Positions 43,460 through 54,538 of a stretch of 64,000 nucleotides of DNA are shown piece after piece. Made by a program: the position numbers and the translations under genes. The notes beneath the pieces are model-generated. The model was not told the origin of the DNA, made no database searches, and saw only the letters and a list, made by a program, of their open reading frames with translations. Within the stretch, counting starts at the first letter, position 1. Every line of letters begins with the position of its first letter. Source of the stretch: Leucobacter chinensis (lineage in GTDB: Bacteria; Actinomycetota; Actinomycetes; Actinomycetales; Microbacteriaceae); contig NZ_JAHQZR010000008.1 in NCBI RefSeq assembly GCF_019049105.1, positions 57,945-121,944 on the forward strand, read 5' to 3'.

Positions 43460-43550
43460 TGCCCCTCACGTGGCACTACCTCGGTTAACTCCCCCAGGGC
43501 AGAAATGCAGCAAGGGTACCCGGGCTCTGGTGGGTGCGTGAGGGGTCTTT
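43460..43550 (+). ncRNA. ffs: Signal recognition particle RNA (small bacterial type)
   Basis: The terminal stem CCCCTCACG (43462-43470) pairs with CGTGAGGGG (43537-43545). The apical part CAGGGCAGAAATGCAGCA (43495-43512) has the conserved SRP domain IV internal loop (CAGG/AGCA) capped by a GAAA-type tetraloop. TCTTTT follows the stem and would terminate transcription. Location just upstream of the dnaX region is the usual place of the SRP RNA gene in Actinobacteria. Exact ends are estimated. Confidence 0.88.
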
Positions 43551-43599
43551 TCTGTGTGTGGCGCTGGTGGCCTCATGCTCACCGGGGTAATGTGAGCCC

Positions 43600-44493
43600 A
43601 TGACACGGTCTCAGAACCCGCCCGATCGCCTGGAGTGGCTCGCAGATCTCACAGATACTCGATGGCTCGAACAAGCCGTTGACGAGCGCTTTCCTGGGCT
43701 CGAAAGCACGGTGCCCGAGGGATACGCGGCGCTCGTGCGCATCATGCACCCTTTCACCCGATACGCCACCGAGAACGCAGCACAGGAAAGCGTTTCATGG
43801 GCGAGTTTCGCCCAAGCTTTCGGGCTCGCAATGCGGCCAGATACACAGTCATCCCGGCTGCTTCACGAGAGCGGTGTCGTCGAGCGAGACATGGAGAGTG
43901 CCGACCCGACTTACGGTGAACCGAGCATAGGGTCACTCGACGAGCCTCTTTTTCGCTCGGTGATGCAGGTGCTCGCCCGTTTTACGGCGACCCCCGAAGC
44001 TGGCATCGCTGCAGTGTGGGAGGGGTACGGCGGTCTCGTCAGCGGCGGATCGGCCGAGATGCTCGTCGCATACCAAGAACCCGGCGAAGCCGTTGAAGAG
44101 GTAGACGAAGCGGCGTTTGCGCTGCTCAGCAACGCCGCTTATGAAGCGCTCATGGCGCCCGAGAGCGATGATTACGGGTTGCTCGGTGAGGAGATCGCGC
44201 GCGGGCCGAGGCTACGCCTGCCGGGGCGCGACTACATCTGCTTCGAAGCCGCAACTCGCGACTTTGGTGACGCCTCGTGGCAGGAGCGTGCGCCCTGGGT
44301 TGATCACCGGTTTTTCGATGCCTCGCCACAAACACCGAACCTGCTCTGGCCCACAGACCGGGCGTGGTTCTTGGTGAGTGAAATCGACTTTGATTCGACA
44401 CTCGTGGCCTGTTCGTTTGCCTGCGCTGAGGCGTTGGAACAGGCTGAGGGTATCGAGGCGTATCGTATTGAGCGCGACACGATGATGTGGTGA
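43600..44493 (+). CDS. Uncharacterised actinobacterial protein between SRP RNA and dnaX
   Basis: A 297-residue acidic, soluble protein that I do not recognise as any characterised family. No membrane segment or signal peptide is present. Visible features are a Trp-rich C-terminal half (PGRDYICFEAATRDFGD, then WLVS-like segments) and a final Cys-Ala stretch (LVACSFACAEALEQ). It is the only gene between the SRP RNA and dnaX, 79 bases before dnaX. Start is ATG at 43600. Codon use and GC match the neighbours. Confidence 0.75.
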   Translation: MTRSQNPPDRLEWLADLTDTRWLEQAVDERFPGLESTVPEGYAALVRIMHPFTRYATENAAQESVSWASFAQAFGLAMRPDTQSSRLLHESGVVERDMESADPTYGEPSIGSLDEPLFRSVMQVLARFTATPEAGIAAVWEGYGGLVSGGSAEMLVAYQEPGEAVEEVDEAAFALLSNAAYEALMAPESDDYGLLGEEIARGPRLRLPGRDYICFEAATRDFGDASWQERAPWVDHRFFDASPQTPNLLWPTDRAWFLVSEIDFDSTLVACSFACAEALEQAEGIEAYRIERDTMMW

Positions 44494-44572
44494 ACCGGGG
44501 AGCCGCACCGTTTCGTGGGCGAGAGCCGAACAACTTCAGCGAGTGTCAGAGGCTGCCGGTACCATAGGGTTC

Positions 44573-47020
44573 GTGGCCACAGCACTGTATAGACGTTACC
44601 GACCTGAAACCTTTGCCGAGATGATCGGCCAGTCTCAGGTGACCGAACCCCTCATGACCGCCCTGAGGGGTGGCAAGGTTGGTCATGCCTATCTTTTTAG
44701 CGGTCCACGCGGTTGCGGTAAGACGACTTCTGCACGCGTGCTCGCCCGATGCCTGAACTGTGCTGAGGGGCCTACCGATACTCCGTGTGGTGTGTGCCCG
44801 AGCTGTGTCGAGCTCAGCCGAGACGGCGGCGGTTCGCTCGACGTGATTGAGATCGACGCTGCAAGCCACGGTGGCGTTGACGATGCGCGTGATCTACGAG
44901 AGCGAGCCGTGTTTGCCCCCGTGCGTGACCGTTACAAAGTTTTCATCATCGACGAGGCCCACATGGTGACCAAGGAGGGTTTTAATGCGCTCCTGAAAAT
45001 CGTTGAAGAACCACCTGAGCACGTGAAGTTTGTCTTCGCGACGACCGAGCCCGAGAAAGTTATCGGGACGATTCGCTCGCGCACCCATCATTACCCGTTC
45101 CGGCTCATCGCTCCTGTTGCGCTTCTTGAATATGTGCAGCGTCTCTGCGCCGAGGAGGGCATTACTGTCGACGAGGGTGTGCTGCCACTCGTCATTCGCG
45201 CCGGTGGCGGATCAGCTCGCGATACGCTCTCGATTCTCGACCAGCTTATCGCGGGTTCAGAGGGCAACCACGTTGACTACGACCGCGCGGTCGGCTTGCT
45301 TGGGTACACCCCCGATGACCTCCTCGACGAGGTGGTGACCGCGATCGGCGCCGCCGATGCGGCAGCTGGTATTCGCTCGGTCGACCGAGTCGTGCAGACC
45401 GGGCAAGACCCCCGCCGATTTGTCGAAGATCTCCTTGAGCGACTGCGTGACCTCATCATCGTGCAGGTGACCGACATTGACGGTGCAGCGGCGGTGTTGA
45501 GGGGCGTCGCTGACGAGCAGCTGCAGCGCATGGTTGAGCAGGCCAGCAGCTTCGGTCGCGGTGCCATTTCAAGGGTCGCTGACGTTGTGAGTGAGGCGCT
45601 CGACAATATGACGGGTGCCACCGCTCCACGCATGCACCTCGAACTCATGATGGCCCGCATCTTTGTGACGGTCGCGACAGCCCCTGAGGTTCCCGCTGCA
45701 TCTGCGAGTGCTCATACTCCGGCTCCGGCTGCTCAGCTGCGTCAGCAAGCACCGGTGCAACGGCAGAGCCCCGCAGCTCCCGCTCCCGCGCCTCGGCCGG
45801 TCGAACCCGAAGTGGTGCAAGAGCCAGCGGCTCAGCGACCGCAGGCTGAACAGCAGGTGTCTGAACCACAAGCTCAGGCATCAGCGTCAGAGCAGCAGAC
45901 CGTTGAACAGGCGCCTCAGCCTCCCGCTGCCTCGGGGTCACAGCCGTCAGGTGCCGCCCAGCCATCGGTTAGTCAGTCACCGGCAGCGACGCTTTCTCCC
46001 GCCGATGCGATTCGCAACGCAAGAGCTTTTCTCGCCGGAGGAGCTCCAGCAGTGCCCACTCCCGGGCCCTCAGCTGCACCAGCCCCCGAGTCGCGGCCCG
46101 AGCCCGAGCGAGCTCCCGTGCCCGCTAGCCTTCCGGGCGATGCGGGCAGCCCATCAGCCGCTGCGGCATCTCAGCCGAAGCAGCTGAATTCTGCAACTGC
46201 TCACGAAGAATGGCCAGCGACGCTCGCTGCTCTCGCCGAGCAGAACGAGACTGCCGCCAACGCGGCTAGCAAGGCCGCGGTGCTCGGCATTGATCACACG
46301 ACACTGCACCTCGGTTTCTCTGACGCGGCACAGCTCGACGCTTTTAAGCGACTGTGTGCTGGCCCTATTCGAACGCACTTTCAAACGGTCTTCGACGTGA
46401 CCATTGGCTATCAGCCCTGGGTCGGCGACGACCGCATCAATGAGGGCAGGCAACTCTTTGGTGGCTCGGCACCGGTGGCAACCGTGACTCCTCAGGAGCC
46501 GGCTCAGCCCTCGGTAGCACAGGCGGTGAATCCTGAAAGGGAAGCCCCCGAAGCCGTCGCTCAGCAAGCCAAAGAACCCCAAGTCGAAGCGCCCCAAGCC
46601 TCGGCGTCACATCACGAGTCGACAAACAGTGAACCCGTAGCAGGCGGGGCTTCGCGCGTTGAGCCCCCGCGTGACGAGCCCCCGTACGACGAAACGCCGT
46701 ACGATGAGCCACCGTACGAGGCCCCTCCGCTCGATGAGCCTCCATATGAAGATCCAGGTCCCGGGGCAGGGGCAAGCGTTGACCTAAGCGACCAGCAGCC
46801 ACCTGCTCGGCCACAGCCACAACCCGAGGCGCAGCAGGCAGCTCCAGCGGCTCCAGACGCTTCAGCTTCGCCGAGCGCTTCTGCGGCACCGGCACCAGGA
46901 GAAAAGCCCGAGGCAGCGGCGCCGGCCGCGAACCGTAATGCTCCCGCGTTTACCAGGTATGGTGAATCGGTCGTGCGAGAGGTGCTCGGCGCGAAATTCG
47001 TCGGAGAAGAGCTCCTATAA
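44573..47020 (+). CDS. dnaX: DNA polymerase III gamma/tau subunit
   Basis: An 815-residue clamp-loader ATPase. Walker A GPRGCGKT is at 44-51; the zinc module is Cys63, Cys72, Cys75, Cys78; the DEAH-type Walker B and arginine finger follow (IIDEAHMVTKEGFNALLK). Residues ~380-815 are a long Pro/Ala/Gln-rich linker with a small folded patch (~550-640) and a DEPPYDE-like repeat block (~705-735). GTG at 44573 (MATALYRRYRPETF) is the family start. I saw no slippery A-run for a programmed frameshift, so a shorter gamma form is not indicated. Confidence 0.95.
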   Translation: MATALYRRYRPETFAEMIGQSQVTEPLMTALRGGKVGHAYLFSGPRGCGKTTSARVLARCLNCAEGPTDTPCGVCPSCVELSRDGGGSLDVIEIDAASHGGVDDARDLRERAVFAPVRDRYKVFIIDEAHMVTKEGFNALLKIVEEPPEHVKFVFATTEPEKVIGTIRSRTHHYPFRLIAPVALLEYVQRLCAEEGITVDEGVLPLVIRAGGGSARDTLSILDQLIAGSEGNHVDYDRAVGLLGYTPDDLLDEVVTAIGAADAAAGIRSVDRVVQTGQDPRRFVEDLLERLRDLIIVQVTDIDGAAAVLRGVADEQLQRMVEQASSFGRGAISRVADVVSEALDNMTGATAPRMHLELMMARIFVTVATAPEVPAASASAHTPAPAAQLRQQAPVQRQSPAAPAPAPRPVEPEVVQEPAAQRPQAEQQVSEPQAQASASEQQTVEQAPQPPAASGSQPSGAAQPSVSQSPAATLSPADAIRNARAFLAGGAPAVPTPGPSAAPAPESRPEPERAPVPASLPGDAGSPSAAAASQPKQLNSATAHEEWPATLAALAEQNETAANAASKAAVLGIDHTTLHLGFSDAAQLDAFKRLCAGPIRTHFQTVFDVTIGYQPWVGDDRINEGRQLFGGSAPVATVTPQEPAQPSVAQAVNPEREAPEAVAQQAKEPQVEAPQASASHHESTNSEPVAGGASRVEPPRDEPPYDETPYDEPPYEAPPLDEPPYEDPGPGAGASVDLSDQQPPARPQPQPEAQQAAPAAPDASASPSASAAPAPGEKPEAAAPAANRNAPAFTRYGESVVREVLGAKFVGEELL

Positions 47021-47064
47021 ACCGGCCCATCGGCACCACTTGAACGAACGGCCAGGAGGTCATC

Positions 47065-47664
47065 ATGTACGACGGTATCGTGCAAGAACTTATCGATGAG
47101 TTCGGCAGACTGCCGGGCATTGGCCCGAAGTCGGCCCAACGCATCACGTTTCACATTCTTCAAACGCAGAACTTTGACGTGTCCCGACTCTCTGAGCTGC
47201 TCGTCGAGGTCCGTGACAAGGTGCGGTTCTGCGAAATATGCGGAAACATTACCGAAGAAGAGCAGTGCGCGATCTGCCGTGACGCGCGACGCGATCAGAC
47301 GATCATCTGTGTCGTCGAAGAGCCCAAAGACGTCATCGCGATCGAACGAACCCGCCAGTTTCGTGGCCTTTACCACGTGCTGGGGGGCGCGATTAGCCCG
47401 ATCGATGGCGTTGGCCCCGACGACCTCAACATCACCTCTCTCATGCGCAGGCTCGGCTCAACCGAGGTGCAAGAGGTCATCATCGCGACCGACCCGAACC
47501 TGGAAGGCGAGGCAACCGCTGCCTACCTCTCCCGCATGCTCTCGACGCTCGAGATTCCAGTTTCACGTCTGGCGTCAGGCCTTCCTGTTGGAGGGGACCT
47601 TGAATTCGCCGACGAGATCACCCTCGGCAGAGCACTCGAGGGCCGCCACATTATGAACCCCTAG
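47065..47664 (+). CDS. recR: Recombination mediator RecR
   Basis: A 199-residue RecFOR-pathway protein that helps load RecA at gaps. N-terminal HhH ([18 protein letters not shown]), zinc finger CEIC...CAIC (four Cys), TOPRIM domain ([14 protein letters not shown]...[12 protein letters not shown]) and the terminal Walker-B-like [22 protein letters not shown]. It starts 44 bases after dnaX behind CAGGAGG; dnaX-recR linkage is widely conserved. Confidence 0.96.
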   Translation: MYDGIVQELIDEFGRLPGIGPKSAQRITFHILQTQNFDVSRLSELLVEVRDKVRFCEICGNITEEEQCAICRDARRDQTIICVVEEPKDVIAIERTRQFRGLYHVLGGAISPIDGVGPDDLNITSLMRRLGSTEVQEVIIATDPNLEGEATAAYLSRMLSTLEIPVSRLASGLPVGGDLEFADEITLGRALEGRHIMNP

Positions 47665-47792
47665 GGTTCAGAAACATGCCGTGAACTTCACGTGCGAGGG
47701 GTCACACAGCAAGAGACATACCTCGTGGCTTTGCTGTTCGCGATAGAATAAAGCTTGGTTCATTGTCGGAGCCACACCCCGGAGGTCAAAAC

Positions 47793-49070
47793 GTGGCACT
47801 CATCGTGCAAAAATTTGGTGGCTCATCTGTAGCAGATGCCGAGAGTATCAAGCGTGTCGCAAAACGCATTGTCGACACCAGACGCAGTGGCAACGATGTC
47901 GTCGTCGTTGTGAGCGCTATGGGTGACACAACCGACGAACTGCTCGATCTCGCAGGCGACTGCACGCCAGTTCCTGCCCCCCGAGAACTCGACATGCTGC
48001 TCACGGCAGGTGAACGCATCTCGATGGCTCTCCTCGCGATGACGATTAAGGGTATGGGGGTTGACGCCTACTCTTTCACCGGCAGCCAGGCTGGAATGAT
48101 CACAACGGCCGAGCACGGTGCTGCAAAGATCGTTGACGTGACGCCAGGACGCGTGCGTGAAGCACTCGACAAGGGTGCGGTTGCTATCGTCGCAGGGTTC
48201 CAAGGCTTTAGCCGAGATTCACGAGATATCACGACGCTCGGCAGGGGAGGCTCAGATACGACCGCTGTTGCGCTCGCCGCAGCGCTTGATGCTGACCAGT
48301 GCGAGATCTACTCAGACGTCGATGGTATTTTCACGACCGACCCGCGTATGGTGCACAAAGCCAAAAAAATTGACTACATCACGAGCGAAGAGATGCTCGA
48401 ACTCGCGGCGTCAGGCTCAAAGATTTTGCACATTCGTGCCGTTGAATATGCTCGGCGCCACGGCGTCGAACTCCATGTTCGCTCATCATTTACGTCAGAC
48501 GTCGGCACAATCGTGTACAACCCTGAGAAGGGTCACCCGAAGGGAGAAACAGTGGAAGACCCGATCATCACCGGTATCGCAGCCGAACTCAACGAGGCAA
48601 AGGTGACCGTCGGTGGCGTGCCCGACGTGCCGGGTAAAGCCGCACAGATTTTTGAGATTGTTGCCGGCACCAACGCCAACATTGACATGATCGTGCAGAA
48701 CGTTTCTCCAGCCGACACGAACCGTACCGATATCTCGTTTACGATTCCCGTTGCCGACGGACGCAAAGTCATCGACGTACTTAACAAGAATCAGGCTGAG
48801 GTTGGCTATGAGACCGTCAACTACGACGATCAGATCGCCAAGATCGCTGTTGTTGGTGCCGGCATGCGTACGAGCGCTGGCGTATCGGCTCAGCTGTTTC
48901 GGGCCCTTTATGATGCGGGCATCAACATCGAGATGATCTCGACTTCAGAGATCCGCATCTCAGTGGTGACGCGTGCCGATCTTCTCGACGACGCCGTGCG
49001 TGTGCTTCACACCGCCTTTGGCCTCGACGCAGACCACGACGCAACCGTTTACGCCGGCACCGGCCGGTAG
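47793..49070 (+). CDS. lysC: Aspartate kinase, alpha subunit
   Basis: A 425-residue aspartokinase, first step of lysine, methionine and threonine synthesis (and diaminopimelate for the wall). The kinase domain begins ALIVQKFGGSSVAD; LTAGERISMALL and GRGGSDTTAVALAAALDAD carry catalytic and aspartate-binding residues. Two ACT domains (~265-410) sense end products. GTG at 47793 follows CCGGAGG and is preferred to the ORF start at 47763. It forms an operon with asd. A beta-subunit start lies inside (see separate entry). Confidence 0.95.
   Translation: MALIVQKFGGSSVADAESIKRVAKRIVDTRRSGNDVVVVVSAMGDTTDELLDLAGDCTPVPAPRELDMLLTAGERISMALLAMTIKGMGVDAYSFTGSQAGMITTAEHGAAKIVDVTPGRVREALDKGAVAIVAGFQGFSRDSRDITTLGRGGSDTTAVALAAALDADQCEIYSDVDGIFTTDPRMVHKAKKIDYITSEEMLELAASGSKILHIRAVEYARRHGVELHVRSSFTSDVGTIVYNPEKGHPKGETVEDPIITGIAAELNEAKVTVGGVPDVPGKAAQIFEIVAGTNANIDMIVQNVSPADTNRTDISFTIPVADGRKVIDVLNKNQAEVGYETVNYDDQIAKIAVVGAGMRTSAGVSAQLFRALYDAGINIEMISTSEIRISVVTRADLLDDAVRVLHTAFGLDADHDATVYAGTGR
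48552..49070 (+). CDS. Aspartate kinase, beta subunit (internal in-frame start)
   Basis: Codon 254 of lysC is GTG at 48552, preceded by AAGGGAG (48540-48546) with a five-base spacer, an ideal ribosome site. Starting there gives VEDPIITGIAAELNEAKVTV and a 172-residue protein made only of the two ACT domains. In Corynebacterium and Bacillus, alpha2beta2 aspartokinases are made exactly this way from an internal start. The position (the residue before the first ACT domain) agrees. I infer a beta subunit here too. Confidence 0.75.
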   Translation: MEDPIITGIAAELNEAKVTVGGVPDVPGKAAQIFEIVAGTNANIDMIVQNVSPADTNRTDISFTIPVADGRKVIDVLNKNQAEVGYETVNYDDQIAKIAVVGAGMRTSAGVSAQLFRALYDAGINIEMISTSEIRISVVTRADLLDDAVRVLHTAFGLDADHDATVYAGTGR

Positions 49071-51045
<1,975 letters not shown>

Positions 51046-51055
51046 AGGCGTGGGC

Positions 51056-53668
51056 CTAGTCGTCTTCGTCGTCTGACTTCTCGCACGTGAGCGAGAGCGT
51101 GATGTTACTGTCGTTCTTTGCATCGGCACCGCTTGCGGGGTTGACCGATTCTACGACGCTATTGTCCTTTTTCTTGTCGCCTGAACCACACGTCGTTGAA
51201 ACCGAGCTGAAGCCTGCTGAACGAAGCGTTGCTTCGGCTTCCTTCGCGGTTTGTCCAACGATGCCGTCGGGTACCTTCGACATCTGGCCATTGCTCGTAT
51301 AGAGCGTGATGGTCGAGCCCTCGGGAGCTTGACCGCCGCCAGCTGGATCACTCTCTGCGACGAGGCCTGCGGTCACACTTGAATCACGCTCGCCGCCCTG
51401 AGTGACTGAGAAACCAAGTGTCTCAAGCATCTGAGTGGCCTCTTCAACGGTCTTTCCGGCGGTGTTCGGAACGTTCTTCATTTTGACGGTCAGCGCGTTG
51501 GGGTTCGGCTTATCGAAGGGGTCGCCACCGTACAGGGCGTCACCGGCGTTGAGAATGATGCCGAATACCCGGTCGCCGTCATATGGTAGGCCACTCGTTT
51601 CGGTATCAACCTTGCCAACGACGTTACCCGTCCAGATCGCGGTTGAAATCTTGGTTGAGCCGCCGACAGTCCAGTGGTCCCAGTAGTTGTTCGTGGTACC
51701 TGTCTTTGCGAAGTGGGGCACCCCTGTCGAAGACCGGGCGTGACCGGCAATACCATTGGTGACGGTGTACTCGAGGGCGTAGGCTACGCCTGCAGCGACA
51801 TCGGGGTCGAGAGCCTGATTGCATTCGTTCTTGGTGAACGGAACTTCTTTACCGTCACGATCGGTGATGCGGTCGATAGCGGTGGGCGAGCACACAACGC
51901 CTTTAGCGGCGAAGCCCGCGTACGCCGTCGACATAGTGAGGGGCGCGATCTCATCGGTACCCGCGTATGTGAACGAAGGAATTCGTGAGAGCTCACGGGT
52001 ACCGTAGTTCGGCAGCAGGGCGTCTTGCTGGTCTGAAGCACGCTTGATGCCCATTGACTCAGCAAGGTCGACGATGTCGCATAGGTCGGTCTTCTGCGTC
52101 ATGTTAATGAAGGCGGAGTTAATCGAGTAAGCAGTAGCGTAAAGAACACTTCGGTTGCCGTAGCGGAAACCGTTGTGGTTGTTGACGGGGAAGGTGCTGT
52201 AGCCGTACACGCCACCCGGCGCGCACTTCATCTTGATGCTGCTCTCTTGAACCGTGTATGGGTCGCCACGCACGGTTTCTTTCAGAGAGTGTCCTTGTTT
52301 GAGCCAGTTAGCCAGGTTAATGGGCTTAATGGTCGAACCGATCTGAAAGCCTCTCGACCCGCCGTATTCATAATCGGTGTTGTAGTTCAGCGGGGTGAGA
52401 CCCGGGTTTTCTGCAAGGGCATCTGGGTCTTCACTGAAGGCCCGGTTCTGGGTCATCTGCAGGATGCGCCCGGTCGATGTCTCGGTTGTTACTGCCGCGC
52501 CACCACCGTCGAAACCGGGGTATTGGGGAGGAATATTCTCAATAAACGCATTGTTCGCGGCCTCTTGGAGATCAAGGTCGAGCGTGGTGTCGATTTCGTA
52601 GCCACCGCGAGCGAGGTTGAAGTACCGTTCGGTGCTGTCGTTACCGAAGCTTGGGTCGTTCTCGATTGAGAGTTTGACGTAGTTGCAGAAATGACCAACG
52701 CCATACTGAGTGGCCGCCGAGCAACCTGAAGCGCGTGGCGTGATGTTTGGCTCGACCGGGGTCTCTACTGCCTCTTCGAACTGTGCCTCGGTGATCTTCT
52801 TATGCACGAGCATGCGCTTGAGGATGTAGTCGCGGCGCTCTTTATTGGCTTTCAGATTCTCTTCGCGATCAATGCGGTAAGCGTTGGGTGCGTTGACAAT
52901 GGCGATAAGGCTTGCTGCCTCAGGCAGGGTAACCTCTTTGGCCGACTTATTGAAGAAGTAGTTTGCTGCCGATTCGATGCCGTATACCTGGCCGCCGAAC
53001 AGCGCGATGTTCAGGTAGCCGAGAAGAATTTCATCTTTCGTGAACTTCTTCTCAATGCTGATCGCCAGACGCATTTCCTTGAGTTTACGCTCAGTGGTGC
53101 GTGCGTTTGCCTCTTCGAAAGCCGCTTCGCTTTCGTCCTCGTCAGGAATTGCCGCGGCTTCCATGATGAGGACGTTTCGTACGTACTGCATCGTGATTGT
53201 TGAGGCGCCCGGTCCATCACCGGCGACGGCGTTCTGCAGCGCAGCACGGGCCGCAGAGATGACGTTCACACCACCGTGGCTGTAGAACCCGGGGTCTTCA
53301 ACGGCGACAGCAGCGTCTTTCACGTGCTGGCTGACATCTTCCCACTTCTTCTCGATGCGGTTTTGCACGTAGAAGCTGGCAATAGCAACCCGTTCGCCAC
53401 CTTTTTTCGCGTACAGCGTCGAGGGCTGGGCTTGTTGGCCCGGGTCGATGTGGCTGGGAAGCTCTTCGAAAAGATCAACGGCTGCGCCTGCTGCAGTTCC
53501 TGCAAGAGCGACAGCGGGGGTTACTGCAACGGCGATGAGTACGCCAGCGATAACGCTCATGGCGAGTGCGCCGATGAGACCCCCGAGAGCGGTCATCGGG
53601 TTACGCTGTTTGATGGCAGTCGGCGTGTGTTTTCTCACACGTGAAGACGACTCAGGGGTTTCAGACAT
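51056..53668 (-). CDS. Class A penicillin-binding protein with PASTA domains
   Basis: An 870-residue bifunctional peptidoglycan synthase. Cytosolic N-tail, membrane helix ~27-60, GT51 glycosyltransferase (~75-270) with catalytic Glu124 in EDPGFYSHGG and GASTITMQYVRN (154-165), transpeptidase (~385-690) with Ser445-T-I-Lys448, Ser515-I-Asn517 and Lys655-T-G657, then two PASTA domains (~735-865) and an acidic tail. This is the PonA-type architecture of Actinobacteria. GT51 motif 1 is slightly unusual (EDPGF against EDxxF). It is divergent from the DUF4177-like gene. Confidence 0.94.
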   Translation of the reverse strand: MSETPESSSRVRKHTPTAIKQRNPMTALGGLIGALAMSVIAGVLIAVAVTPAVALAGTAAGAAVDLFEELPSHIDPGQQAQPSTLYAKKGGERVAIASFYVQNRIEKKWEDVSQHVKDAAVAVEDPGFYSHGGVNVISAARAALQNAVAGDGPGASTITMQYVRNVLIMEAAAIPDEDESEAAFEEANARTTERKLKEMRLAISIEKKFTKDEILLGYLNIALFGGQVYGIESAANYFFNKSAKEVTLPEAASLIAIVNAPNAYRIDREENLKANKERRDYILKRMLVHKKITEAQFEEAVETPVEPNITPRASGCSAATQYGVGHFCNYVKLSIENDPSFGNDSTERYFNLARGGYEIDTTLDLDLQEAANNAFIENIPPQYPGFDGGGAAVTTETSTGRILQMTQNRAFSEDPDALAENPGLTPLNYNTDYEYGGSRGFQIGSTIKPINLANWLKQGHSLKETVRGDPYTVQESSIKMKCAPGGVYGYSTFPVNNHNGFRYGNRSVLYATAYSINSAFINMTQKTDLCDIVDLAESMGIKRASDQQDALLPNYGTRELSRIPSFTYAGTDEIAPLTMSTAYAGFAAKGVVCSPTAIDRITDRDGKEVPFTKNECNQALDPDVAAGVAYALEYTVTNGIAGHARSSTGVPHFAKTGTTNNYWDHWTVGGSTKISTAIWTGNVVGKVDTETSGLPYDGDRVFGIILNAGDALYGGDPFDKPNPNALTVKMKNVPNTAGKTVEEATQMLETLGFSVTQGGERDSSVTAGLVAESDPAGGGQAPEGSTITLYTSNGQMSKVPDGIVGQTAKEAEATLRSAGFSSVSTTCGSGDKKKDNSVVESVNPASGADAKNDSNITLSLTCEKSDDEDD

Positions 53669-53741
53669 AGAATCTAGAATAATTGAGGTTCCTGTAAACC
53701 GGCTTCAATATCCATGTAACCCAAGAAATGAGGGGATCTCG

Positions 53742-53918
53742 ATGACCGCAGAGCCATCAGAAACTCACGTGACGTGGGAGTATTTTGTTACTCCCCTGAT
53801 GCTTCATTCTGAAGCACAGATTCTTAACAACTGGGGCGCCCAGGGATGGGAATTGGTGCAGATTATTGAGGGCCCAGCGGGCGGTAACGTTGCATATCTT
53901 AAAAGGAAGGCACACTAA
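53742..53918 (+). CDS. Small DUF4177-like protein
   Basis: A 58-residue soluble protein (MTAEPSETHVTWEYFVTPLM start). The WEYFVTPL ... LNNWGAQGWELVQI pattern resembles the DUF4177 family, a small alpha/beta fold of unknown role. ATG at 53742 follows GAGGGG; the longer frame from 53448 is antisense to the PBP gene. Its stop overlaps the RidA start (TAATG), so both are made together. Confidence 0.8.
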   Translation: MTAEPSETHVTWEYFVTPLMLHSEAQILNNWGAQGWELVQIIEGPAGGNVAYLKRKAH

Positions 53919-54382
53919 TGTCAGTAATTGAACAGCGCATCGAAGAACTCGGTTTCACGGTCCCTGAGGTGGCGGCACCTGTCGCGGCCTACGCCGCGGC
54001 TCAGCGAAACGGGAACTTTGTGTACACGAGCGGCCAGCTGCCTCTCGTTGAGGGCGCACTGCCTTACGCCGGCAAGGTCGGCGCGGGCGTTACCCCAGAA
54101 GAAGCCGCTGAGCTCGCTCGCGTGTGCGCTCTGAACGGCCTCGCCGCTGCTCGCGGCGTACTCGGCTCACTCGACAAGATCAAGCAGGTCGTCAAGGTGA
54201 CCGCTTTCGTCGCGTCAGATCCTTCATTTACCGGTCAGCCAGCGGTTGCAAACGGAGCATCGGTATTCCTCGGTCAGGTATTCGGCGACGCGGGCATTCA
54301 CGTTCGCTCGGCCGTTGGTGTTGCGGCCTTGCCGCTTGACGCCCCCGTTGAGGTTGAGTTTGTGTTTGAGGTTACTGAGTAA
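53918..54382 (+). CDS. RidA/YjgF-family protein
   Basis: A 154-residue member of the RidA superfamily, trimeric proteins that hydrolyse reactive enamine/imine intermediates of amino-acid metabolism. Seen: GNFVYTSGQLPLVEG, NGLAAARGVLGSLDKIKQVV, and HVRSAVGVAALPLDAPVEVE, where the Arg is the catalytic position of RidA. It is longer than classical RidA (~130) and resembles the actinobacterial Rv3678c-like group. It overlaps the small upstream gene and is followed by a terminator. Confidence 0.87.
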   Translation: MSVIEQRIEELGFTVPEVAAPVAAYAAAQRNGNFVYTSGQLPLVEGALPYAGKVGAGVTPEEAAELARVCALNGLAAARGVLGSLDKIKQVVKVTAFVASDPSFTGQPAVANGASVFLGQVFGDAGIHVRSAVGVAALPLDAPVEVEFVFEVTE

Positions 54383-54398
54383 CGATTTTCAAACGATT

Positions 54399-54430
54399 AA
54401 GGCCGGGTCGGTTTTCGACCCGGCCTTTTG
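54399..54430 (+). terminator. Rho-independent terminator after the RidA gene
   Basis: AAGGCCGGGTCG (54399-54410) pairs with CGACCCGGCCTT (54416-54427), followed by TTT. The hairpin begins 17 bases after the stop. Confidence 0.88.
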
Positions 54431-54538
54431 CGTTTCCACCGTCTGAGATGTGGGAAGTAAGAGCTCGGTCGTGTAGATGAGGGGTGCGCAAAGCGACACG
54501 TGAGGGTACGCTGATGATCAGAGGGAAGGTGGGGTCAG

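Noticed and set aside
44573..47020. Programmed frameshift in dnaX producing gamma
   Set aside because: No A-rich slippery heptamer with a following hairpin was found at the expected place.
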